A program made the translations under genes and the position numbers. A DNA stretch of 11,618 nt from NCBI GenBank assembly GCA_031363085.1, contig JANLTU010000091.1, positions 1 to 11,618 of the forward strand. The letters are read 5' to 3'. Under the pieces are notes generated by a model. That model ran no database searches and was not told the origin of the DNA. It saw only the letters and a list, made by a program, of their open reading frames with translations. Shown here piece after piece: positions 6,386 through 11,618 of the stretch (the first letter of the stretch is position 1; every line of letters starts with the position of its first letter). The stretch is from UBA6921 sp031363085 (GTDB taxonomy: Bacteria; Pseudomonadota; Gammaproteobacteria; SG8-11).

Positions 6386-6413
6386 TAAACAGTGGCGCGA
6401 CGGGTTTTATTCC
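6386..6413 (-). promoter_or_regulatory. Candidate ECF-type promoter of the sigma/anti-sigma operon
   Basis: On the minus strand GGAATA (6413-6408) resembles the GGAA-type -35 of ECF sigma factors. Sixteen nt later comes TGTTTA (6391-6386) as a possible -10. Transcription would start near 6379, leaving about 65 nt of leader. The -35 also lies within a CGGG-AATAAAA-CCCG hairpin that begins 11 bp after the pseudouridine synthase stop. The match is by eye; no consensus for this subgroup can be tested here. Confidence 0.4.
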
Positions 6414-6429
6414 CGACCCGCAAATATTT

Positions 6430-7116
6430 TTACAAGGCGGGCTCAAGCTCTACGCTCTGCGGCAAGCCCAGGCGCTTTGTCTCGACAATCGCGCTGAAAT
6501 CCAGGAGAAATGCCGTGAGCGCAATGCGGTCCGGTCCCCAGTCGAGCTTCGACCCATACAGCGCATCGCCGACGACAGGAAACCCGTGGCGGCTTAAATC
6601 CAGGCGGAGTTGGTGCGGGCGGCCGGTAACCGGCGCGACGTCCCACATTAAATGCCCGTGGGTTGGATGCTTGCCCAGATACTGCGCCAAGGTCAGGCTC
6701 GCTTTGCCGCGCGGACTTACAAACGCGCGGCGTTTATTGCGCTCGATTTTGCCGCGCCACTCAAAACGCATGTCCTGGGCCAGCGTGATGGCGTGACGCG
6801 GATTGCCGACGTGCGCAGGAATGTGCGTGAAGCTCTGCGCCTGCGTCCAGGCGCGGTAAGTTTTGTGCACGCGGCGGTGTTCAAACCAAGTGTTGGCAAT
6901 TTTATGCGCCTCGGTATTAAGCGCAAACAGCACCAGACCGGCCACCGGCCAATCCAGCCGATGCACCGGAAACAAGCGCACCCCCAACTCGCTTTGCAAC
7001 TGCAAGCCCAACACTGGGCGCGCCGCATCGGTACCGTCACGATCTGGCACTGTGAGCACGCCCGCCGGTTTGAAGGCGACGAGAAAATGTTGGTTGTGAA
7101 AAATTAGGCGAGTCAT
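6430..7116 (-). CDS. RluA-family RNA pseudouridine synthase
   Basis: The protein has 228 residues from the chosen ATG, which begins MTRLIFHNQHFLVAFKPAGVLTVP, the usual RluA-type N-terminus. An in-frame start 13 codons earlier adds an Arg-rich piece not typical of the family. The catalytic aspartate is D55 in HRLDWPVAGLVLF. Motif III is TGRPHQLRLDLSRHGFPVVGDALYG near the C-terminus, and the KPAG motif lies at 16-19. There is no S4 domain, as in RluA and TruC. The enzyme isomerises specific uridines of rRNA or tRNA to pseudouridine. Two small departures are notable: W after HRLD, where R is commonest, and P in GRPHQLR, where T is usual. This suggests a divergent subgroup with unknown target. 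It is followed on the same strand by the sigma operon but probably transcribed separately. Confidence 0.88.
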   Translation of the reverse strand: MTRLIFHNQHFLVAFKPAGVLTVPDRDGTDAARPVLGLQLQSELGVRLFPVHRLDWPVAGLVLFALNTEAHKIANTWFEHRRVHKTYRAWTQAQSFTHIPAHVGNPRHAITLAQDMRFEWRGKIERNKRRAFVSPRGKASLTLAQYLGKHPTHGHLMWDVAPVTGRPHQLRLDLSRHGFPVVGDALYGSKLDWGPDRIALTAFLLDFSAIVETKRLGLPQSVELEPAL

Positions 7117-7221
7117 GGCGCTGCGTATTATGCGGCGCCATGCAGCCACCCGCACTTACAAAATAAACTACGCAACCACCGCTTCATTTTGCATGCTGTT
7201 CACCTTCGCGCTTGGATGAGA

Positions 7222-7264
7222 GCGGCAGTCGCTCCCACGAAAAATAGCGGCTGCCAGTCGCTCC
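7222..7264. repeat. REP-like repeat unit between pseudouridine synthase and kinase genes
   Basis: GGCAGTCGCTCC (7224-7235) is repeated as GCCAGTCGCTCC (7253-7264), 29 bp apart. Each lies in a small AGCG...CGCT stem-loop. The 9-mer CGCTCCCAC at 7230-7238 recurs at 11509-11517. On the minus strand the unit reads GTGGGAGCGACTGCCGCT, a style common among proteobacterial extragenic palindromes. The 162-bp gap (7117-7278) holds nothing else definite. Confidence 0.5.
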
Positions 7265-7278
7265 GGCCAGCGCGCGCT

Positions 7279-10125
7279 TCACGGCATATCTCCTGTCGCT
7301 GCACCGTGCGCGGTGGGTGCCGGGTTGACGAGCTCCCGCACTAGCGTCAGCAGGTTTTGCTGGGAATATTCCGCCTTGGTTAGCACGCGCGCCATGCCGT
7401 GGCGCAGGCGTTCCTTGTCCGCTGGTGTTAAGTCAACGCCGGTCACGACCAGCACCGGCAAGTGGGTGGTGCGAGGGTCGAGACGCAAGTGCTTGAGTAC
7501 CTCGAAGCCGTCCAGGCCCGGCATCAGCAGGTCGAGAATCACTAAGTCAGGCGCCTGTGCTTGAATTTGCGCCAGCGCGTCATGGCCATCGCCGGTCTCG
7601 TGCACTTGGCTACCAAACTCTGCGAGCAGCGCGGCGGCGAGCACGCCGCGAAACGCCGCATCGTCATCCGCGATCAACACCTGACGGCCCTGTGGCGCAG
7701 GCAGGTGGCAGCGCACGGCGTCCAGCAGCCGCTCCATCGGGAAGGGTTTGACGAGGTAATCGGCGGCGCCCAGTGCCAGCCCCCGGGCGCGCTTTTCGGT
7801 CACCGTGGTGATGATGACGGGGATCGTGGCGAAGCGCGGGTCGGCCTTGACGGTGGTGAGAAAATCCCAACCGTCCAGGTTACCGGCCAGATGGATGTCG
7901 AGAAAAATGAGCGCCGGAGTCGCCGTGTGTGTGTGCGCCAGTGCCTCCTCGGCGCTGGGGCTGATGTGCACGGCGAGGCCGACCTCGGCCAGATGTTCGC
8001 TGACCAAGGTGGCGAACGCGGCGTCGTCTTCGACCACCAGCACGTAGGGCGCGCCGGCAACAGGGGTGGGCACGACTGCTGTGGCCGCAAGCGGTAGCGT
8101 GAAGCGGAAGCTGCTGCCTGTGCCCAGCCGCGATTCCACCCAAATGGTTCCTTGATGGGCCTGCACGATTTCCTTGCACAAGGCCAGCCCCAGGCCGGTG
8201 CCACCGATTTCGCGTCGGTCGCTCCCGTCCACGCGGAAGAATTTGCCGAATAGTCCGGCCAGAGCCTCTTCGGGAATGCCCAAGCCCTGGTCGGTGACCG
8301 TGACTTCAAGCATCGCATCGGCACGGGCGCGCAGTGTAATCGTGATCGCGCCGCCGGCCGGTGAGTATTTCAGCGCATTTGAAACCAAGTTCTGCACCAC
8401 CTGTTGGATACGGCCGTGGTCGCCCAGCGCCGCCGGCAGCCCGGTGGGCAGATCGAGCGTGAACGAATGCTTCGCGTCGCTGGCGAAGAGTGCTGCCACC
8501 TCACGCACCACGCCGGGCAGGTCAAGTGCCTCGAACACATATGCCACGCCACCGCTTTCGATGCGTTGCAGGTCAAGGAAGTCGTTGATGAGTCCGTTCA
8601 GGCGTTGCGATTCCTTGTGAATGATTTCGATAAACTCCCGCTGTTTCTGCGCGGGGAGTTTGCGCGTCAGCATCAGCTCCGAGAAGCCCAGCAGCGAGGC
8701 CAATGGTGTGCGCAGTTCGTGCGACACGGTGGCGACGAATTCGTTTTTCATGCGCTCAAGCTCGCGTTCTCGGGTCAGGTCGCGACAGATGAGCGAACGG
8801 CCGATGCGCCGGCCGGCACGGTCGCGTACCGGATGCGAGTAAAAATGAACCACGCGCCGGTCGGTGAGCGGCATCTCGAAATCGCCCACGCTATCGTCCT
8901 GGCGCCATAGCTGCTCCGCGTTCTGCTGATAATGCTCAGGTTCCGCCAGCAGCGGGAACAATAGTTCGTGCAGTGCCGTCATCGGGCGGCCGATAAGACG
9001 CTCCGCGTCGCTGAAACCGAACAGGCGGCCGAAGGTGCGGTTCATGTACAGCAGCGTCTTGTCGTTGTTTGCCATCGCCAGGCCGTCGGCAGAGGAATCA
9101 AGCAGAGCCCAATAGCGGTTGCTTTGCAGGTCGAGTTCACGCGTCAGGCGCTCGCCCTCCGCCAGCAGGTGCCGATTGCGGGCGTAGGTGCTGGCCCAGC
9201 GTGCAGCCAGCACGCCCACCAGCAGCAGCAACAGCATGCCGGCGCCGCTGATCTGCCAGGCAATGGTGCGCAACGGGCGCAGCAGTTGGTCGGTTGGAAA
9301 GTGCGCAATCACCGCCCAGCCGACCGCGCGCGCCGGTGCGCAGACCACCACGTCAGTCGCGCCGATGTAGCTCGTGAGGGCAGTACCCTCCCGCCCGCGC
9401 AAGGCGTCGTCGATGCACGGGTTGATGGTGCGCAGATCCTGGTTGGGCGGCAGGCGAGCGGTGCCGATTTCAAACACCACGTGCCCGTTGTGGTCGATCA
9501 GCGCGGCACTGCTGCCGGCCGGTAGCGTCAGCTTCTCCAGGCTTTGGCGCAGGCGCCCACCCGTGTCCTGCACCCCCAGATACCCGGTGAGCCGCTGTTC
9601 CTGGTCGAATAGCGGTGTCGCAAAGGTGTAGACCAGTCGCACCGGCTGGGCAGCGCGTTGGTAAGCCCCGGAGAGATACAAGGCCTGGTTTTTTGACGCC
9701 CCTAGATACCACTCGCGTGCAGCGAAGTTGCGTCCCAGCACCGTCGGGTCAGTGTCGGGGTAGTGGGCCCAGAGCGTGCCGGTGGCGTCAGTAACGAAGG
9801 CACGCTCGAAATCCAGGATATCCGCAGCGAGGTCGATGAGGAGTCGCTCCACGCCGGGTTGGTCATGGCGGGCGACCGCCGTGTTCAGCGCACGTCGGCG
9901 CGCGAACAAGGCCAGCAGTTCGCGCTTGCCGACGATGTCCGCGTCCACCAGCAGTGCGCCGCCCCGGCTGCTAGCAATGGCGGTTTGCAGAATTTCCTGT
10001 TGCAAGGCTTGGCGCGCCGTGACCGTGGCAAACACCACCATGGCGGCGAGCGGCAGCAGCGCAGCGGTGAGAATCAGCGCCACGATGCGTCCGCGCCGCA
10101 TCTGGGGTGGGTTATCGTTACTCAT
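7279..10125 (-). CDS. Membrane hybrid sensor histidine kinase with PAS and two receiver domains
   Basis: The protein has 948 residues. A first membrane helix (about 13-35) is followed by a roughly 250-residue extracytoplasmic sensor domain with dCache-like features, including FVTDATGTLWAHYPDTDPTVLG and a repeated LIDHNGHVVFE. A second membrane helix lies at about 290-312, then PAS (about 336-455, DSSADGLAMANNDKTLLYMN). HisKA carries the phospho-acceptor H469 in VSHELRTPLASLLGFSEL. HATPase_c (about 570-680) has NLVSNALKYSP, DQGLGIP and GGTGLGLALC. Receiver 1 (about 693-808) has VVEDD, D743 and LVKPF. Receiver 2 (about 815-930) has IADDD, D865 and LTKAEYS, where the usual KP is KA. No Hpt domain is present. 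It autophosphorylates in response to an external ligand and passes phosphate to its own receivers or, probably, to the free receiver encoded two genes upstream. It lies 42 nt after the HD-GYP gene in the same operon. Confidence 0.94.
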   Translation of the reverse strand: MSNDNPPQMRRGRIVALILTAALLPLAAMVVFATVTARQALQQEILQTAIASSRGGALLVDADIVGKRELLALFARRRALNTAVARHDQPGVERLLIDLAADILDFERAFVTDATGTLWAHYPDTDPTVLGRNFAAREWYLGASKNQALYLSGAYQRAAQPVRLVYTFATPLFDQEQRLTGYLGVQDTGGRLRQSLEKLTLPAGSSAALIDHNGHVVFEIGTARLPPNQDLRTINPCIDDALRGREGTALTSYIGATDVVVCAPARAVGWAVIAHFPTDQLLRPLRTIAWQISGAGMLLLLLVGVLAARWASTYARNRHLLAEGERLTRELDLQSNRYWALLDSSADGLAMANNDKTLLYMNRTFGRLFGFSDAERLIGRPMTALHELLFPLLAEPEHYQQNAEQLWRQDDSVGDFEMPLTDRRVVHFYSHPVRDRAGRRIGRSLICRDLTRERELERMKNEFVATVSHELRTPLASLLGFSELMLTRKLPAQKQREFIEIIHKESQRLNGLINDFLDLQRIESGGVAYVFEALDLPGVVREVAALFASDAKHSFTLDLPTGLPAALGDHGRIQQVVQNLVSNALKYSPAGGAITITLRARADAMLEVTVTDQGLGIPEEALAGLFGKFFRVDGSDRREIGGTGLGLALCKEIVQAHQGTIWVESRLGTGSSFRFTLPLAATAVVPTPVAGAPYVLVVEDDAAFATLVSEHLAEVGLAVHISPSAEEALAHTHTATPALIFLDIHLAGNLDGWDFLTTVKADPRFATIPVIITTVTEKRARGLALGAADYLVKPFPMERLLDAVRCHLPAPQGRQVLIADDDAAFRGVLAAALLAEFGSQVHETGDGHDALAQIQAQAPDLVILDLLMPGLDGFEVLKHLRLDPRTTHLPVLVVTGVDLTPADKERLRHGMARVLTKAEYSQQNLLTLVRELVNPAPTAHGAATGDMP

Positions 10126-10167
10126 GCGCAGGGTTTCCCGGGTAGACGCGACCGCCGCATACGCAGC

Positions 10168-11043
10168 CTACGCATCGTGTAAGTTTTCGAAGGTTGTAGC
10201 GAAGGCCGCCTTGACGCTGTGAAACAGGTTCAGCAGTTGCGGATCGAAGTGCGCAGGCTGCGTGCGTTCGTCGCCGTGCAGAATAATGTCGCAGGTCTTG
10301 GCATGGTCGAAAGCGGGCTTGTAGGGCCGCCTGCTGCGTAGCGCGTCGTAGACGTCGCACAGCATCACAATGCGCCCGGAGAGCGGAATCTGCTCGCCCT
10401 TAATTCCACGCGGGTAGCCGCCGCCGTCCCAGCGCTCGTGGTGGCAGGCGGCGATGTCAGCGGCCATTTTGAGCAGCGCCGAGCCCGAGCCGGCGAGGAT
10501 TTTCTCGCCCATCAGTGGGTGCGTCTTCATCACCTGCCATTCCCCGGGCGTGAGCGGGCCGTGCTTGAGTAGGATGGCGTCGGGCACGCCGATTTTACCC
10601 ACGTCGTGCATCGGCGCGGCCTCGAAAATAAGCTGTTGTTGGGTTGTATCCCAGCCCAGCGCCTGCGTCACGCTGCGCGCGTAATAACTGATGCGCTGGA
10701 TGTGCTGAGCGGTTTCTTCGTCTTTGTATTCAACAGCAGTGGTGAGCCGGTGCAGCGCTTCACAGAACGCCGCCTGCACTTCGGCGGCGCGCTGCTGCTC
10801 GGCCTCGTAGGTTTTTCTCAGGTCGGCGGCGTAGTGCAGCAGTTGCTTCTGCGCCGCCTCCAGCGCGCGCGTCTTGAGGCGCTCGGACTTGAAGCTGCGA
10901 TTGAGATCGCGTGCGTACAACTGGAGCTGGTCGTGGACGCGAGCAAAGTTGTCCCGCGCCATCAGCGGTGTCGGTGGCGCGCGCGGCGTGCGGTGTGGCC
11001 GGCTGCCGCTATGAGATTCGGGGTGACCCAGGCGCCGGCTCAT
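10168..11043 (-). CDS. HD-GYP cyclic-di-GMP phosphodiesterase
   Basis: The protein has 291 residues. The basic, Pro-rich N-terminus (1-30) leads into an Arg/Gln/Glu-rich helix that looks like a coiled coil (about 35-95), then the HD-GYP domain (about 95-290). Metal and substrate residues are intact: H114 in TAQHIQRISYYA, H146-D147 with K150 in MHDVGKIGVPD, H175 in KTHP, and H201-H202-E203...D206-GGGYP (the GYP signature), then LCDVYDAL. It should hydrolyse cyclic di-GMP and so lower its cellular level, affecting motility, biofilm or virulence. It has no receiver of its own. Its start overlaps the stop of a receiver-only gene as ATGA, so the two together look like a split RpfG-type (receiver plus HD-GYP) regulator. 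The ATGA overlap supports the chosen start; an internal ATG 27 codons on is a weaker alternative. Confidence 0.93.
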   Translation of the reverse strand: MSRRLGHPESHSGSRPHRTPRAPPTPLMARDNFARVHDQLQLYARDLNRSFKSERLKTRALEAAQKQLLHYAADLRKTYEAEQQRAAEVQAAFCEALHRLTTAVEYKDEETAQHIQRISYYARSVTQALGWDTTQQQLIFEAAPMHDVGKIGVPDAILLKHGPLTPGEWQVMKTHPLMGEKILAGSGSALLKMAADIAACHHERWDGGGYPRGIKGEQIPLSGRIVMLCDVYDALRSRRPYKPAFDHAKTCDIILHGDERTQPAHFDPQLLNLFHSVKAAFATTFENLHDA

Positions 11044-11426
11044 GGCAGTGCTGCTCCATCCGCTTGCAGGGCTTGTTCCACTAGGTCCATGAGCTGCAAC
11101 GGCGAGAACGGCTTGCGCAGGAACAGTTGCGCGCCCAGCTCCAGGGCACGCTCCTCCTCGGTCACCTTGGCCGACAACACGATGACGCGCGGCCGGGGCG
11201 CAAGCGGGTGATTGTTGAGTTCTTCGAGCACGTTCAGACCCGACAAGTGCGGCATCATGAGGTCAAGAATCAGCACATCGGGTGCGAAGCTGCGTAATTG
11301 TTCGAGGGTTTCGCGCCCGTCGCTGGCCTCGTGGATTTCGCAATGCACATCGTCTTCGAGCGTGCTGTGAATCAGCCGCCGAATGCTGGGCTCATCGTCG
11401 GCGATCAGAATTTTTCTCTTGTGCAT
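11040..11426 (-). CDS. Stand-alone response regulator receiver protein (CheY-like)
   Basis: The protein has 128 residues, a single receiver domain and no output domain. The acidic pocket D10-D11 lies in ILIADDEPS, the phospho-acceptor is D55 in VLILDLMMP, the Ser/Thr position is S85 in VLSAK, and K105 is in LRKPF, so all key residues are present. GAGGA lies 8 nt before the ATG at 11426, which decides the start; an open frame extends farther upstream but without support. It is the first gene of a three-gene minus-strand operon. The ATGA overlap with the HD-GYP gene implies tight translational coupling and, by inference, physical partnership. The kinase at the end of the operon is the likely phosphate donor. 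The promoter is not obvious; repeats fill the upstream DNA. Confidence 0.93.
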   Translation of the reverse strand: MHKRKILIADDEPSIRRLIHSTLEDDVHCEIHEASDGRETLEQLRSFAPDVLILDLMMPHLSGLNVLEELNNHPLAPRPRVIVLSAKVTEEERALELGAQLFLRKPFSPLQLMDLVEQALQADGAALP

Positions 11427-11434
11427 GTCACGGG

Positions 11435-11439
11435 TCCTC
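11435..11439 (-). promoter_or_regulatory. Ribosome binding site deciding the receiver gene start
   Basis: GAGGA on the minus strand is 8 nt from the ATG at 11426. It fits the family N-terminus (MHKRKILIADDE) and rules against the longer upstream frame. Confidence 0.65.
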
Positions 11440-11467
11440 GCCGTCGTTAAGAGTTTTTTTGAAGTGT

Positions 11468-11481
11468 GGCCATCCCTGGCC
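11468..11481. repeat. Small hairpin upstream of the receiver gene
   Basis: GGCCA-TCCC-TGGCC is a perfect 5-bp stem. On the minus strand its loop is GGGA, a GNRA tetraloop, about 40 nt before the receiver gene ATG. A run of seven T lies beside it on the plus-strand 5' side, the wrong side for a terminator on the plus strand and followed by no T-run on the minus strand. Confidence 0.35.
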
Positions 11482-11492
11482 GTCTGTTTCTG

Positions 11493-11517
11493 GTGGGCGG
11501 GACGCCCGCGCTCCCAC
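11493..11517. repeat. GC-rich REP-like inverted repeat
   Basis: Outer arms GTGGG (11493-11497) and CCCAC (11513-11517) and inner arms GCGGG (11497-11501) and CCCGC (11505-11509) form a strong palindromic structure. It contains the 9-mer CGCTCCCAC also present at 7230-7238, so both appear to belong to one dispersed repeat family. Confidence 0.5.
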
Positions 11518-11548
11518 AAAGATTTCCCCCTGTGTGCCCCATGCGGTC

Positions 11549-11595
11549 GTAGCGGCGCGATTCATCGCGCCCTGCCTGATGAATCGGGTACCTAC
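11549..11595. repeat. REPIN-like inverted pair of GTAG-headed REP elements
   Basis: A GTAG head (11549-11552) is followed by the perfect hairpin GGCGCGA-TTCA-TCGCGCC (11554-11571). On the opposite strand a second GTAG head (CTAC, 11592-11595) is followed, at the same offset, by CGATTCATC (11578-11586 on this strand as GATGAATCG), matching the first unit. GTAG at the foot of a hairpin is the known hallmark of REPs mobilised by RAYT (TnpA-REP) transposases. The transposase is not in this window. Confidence 0.6.
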
Positions 11596-11604
11596 GCACC
11601 GCCC

Positions 11605-11618
11605 GTAGAAGCGGCTTG
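11605..11618 (+). repeat. Start of a further GTAG-headed REP element, cut by the window end
   Basis: GTAG at 11605 followed by AAGCGGCTTG has the same head and a GC-rich arm start like the neighbouring pair. The rest lies beyond the window, so the hairpin cannot be confirmed, although AAGC...GCTT already pairs locally. Confidence 0.4.

Noticed and set aside
7117..7155. Longer N-terminus for the pseudouridine synthase
   Set aside because: Adds an Arg-rich 13-residue piece outside the family pattern, with no ribosome site; the ATG at 7116 matches the usual start.
7222..7264. CRISPR-like array
   Set aside because: Only two imperfect copies of a 12-bp motif and no regular spacers or cas genes; fits REP-like palindromes instead.
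7561..8097. 178-residue plus-strand frame opposite the kinase receivers
   Set aside because: Antisense shadow of a well-supported coding region with intact receiver motifs.
8968..9525. 185-residue plus-strand frame opposite the kinase sensor and PAS regions
   Set aside because: GC-rich antisense shadow; no domain or ribosome site.
11427..11519. Longer N-terminus for the receiver protein, starting near 11519
   Set aside because: The extra 31 residues come from repeat-rich DNA, do not belong to the receiver fold, and the ribosome site clearly serves the ATG at 11426.

Overview
The window is 11.6 kb of bacterial DNA of moderately high GC. It has compact gene packing, ATGA start/stop overlaps, GTG starts with good Shine-Dalgarno sites, a GspF-type protein, an RhlE-type helicase, an ECF sigma/anti-sigma pair and GTAG-headed REP-like repeats. 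Together these suggest a member of the Pseudomonadota, most likely Gamma- or Betaproteobacteria. I cannot name the genus. No rRNA, tRNA, CRISPR array or intact insertion sequence is visible.

Left part (1-3237, mostly + strand): the 3' end of a Uma2-family nuclease gene is followed by a complete, isolated gspF (type II secretion platform protein). About 475 bp follow without a convincing gene, holding only an unassigned open frame that lacks a good start. Next is a divergent pair: a minus-strand exported rhodanese-fold protein with no cysteine at all, and a plus-strand EVE-domain protein. Two adjacent perfect palindromes lie just upstream of the EVE start.

Middle part (3238-7116): a roughly 290-bp leader with several inverted repeats precedes an RhlE-type DEAD-box RNA helicase with a long disordered Arg/Ser/Asn/Pro-rich tail. 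Its 3' end overlaps by 11 bp, tail to tail, a minus-strand ECF sigma/anti-sigma operon whose two genes are coupled by an ATGA overlap. A candidate ECF-type promoter sits upstream of the sigma gene, immediately after the end of an RluA-family pseudouridine synthase gene.

Right part (7156-11618, minus strand): REP-like repeats flank a three-gene signalling operon. In transcription order it holds a stand-alone receiver protein, an HD-GYP cyclic-di-GMP phosphodiesterase joined to it by ATGA, and, 42 nt later, a large membrane hybrid histidine kinase (extracytoplasmic sensor, PAS, HisKA, HATPase, two receivers). The likely logic is that the kinase senses an external cue and phosphorylates its own receivers and/or the free receiver, which controls the HD-GYP enzyme. 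This would be a split version of an RpfG-like receiver-HD-GYP protein. The right edge holds a REPIN-like inverted pair of GTAG-headed repeats and the start of another.

I found no clearly new system. The best leads are the split receiver/HD-GYP operon, the cysteine-free rhodanese, the structured helicase leader, the EVE-gene palindromes and the REPIN-like repeats.
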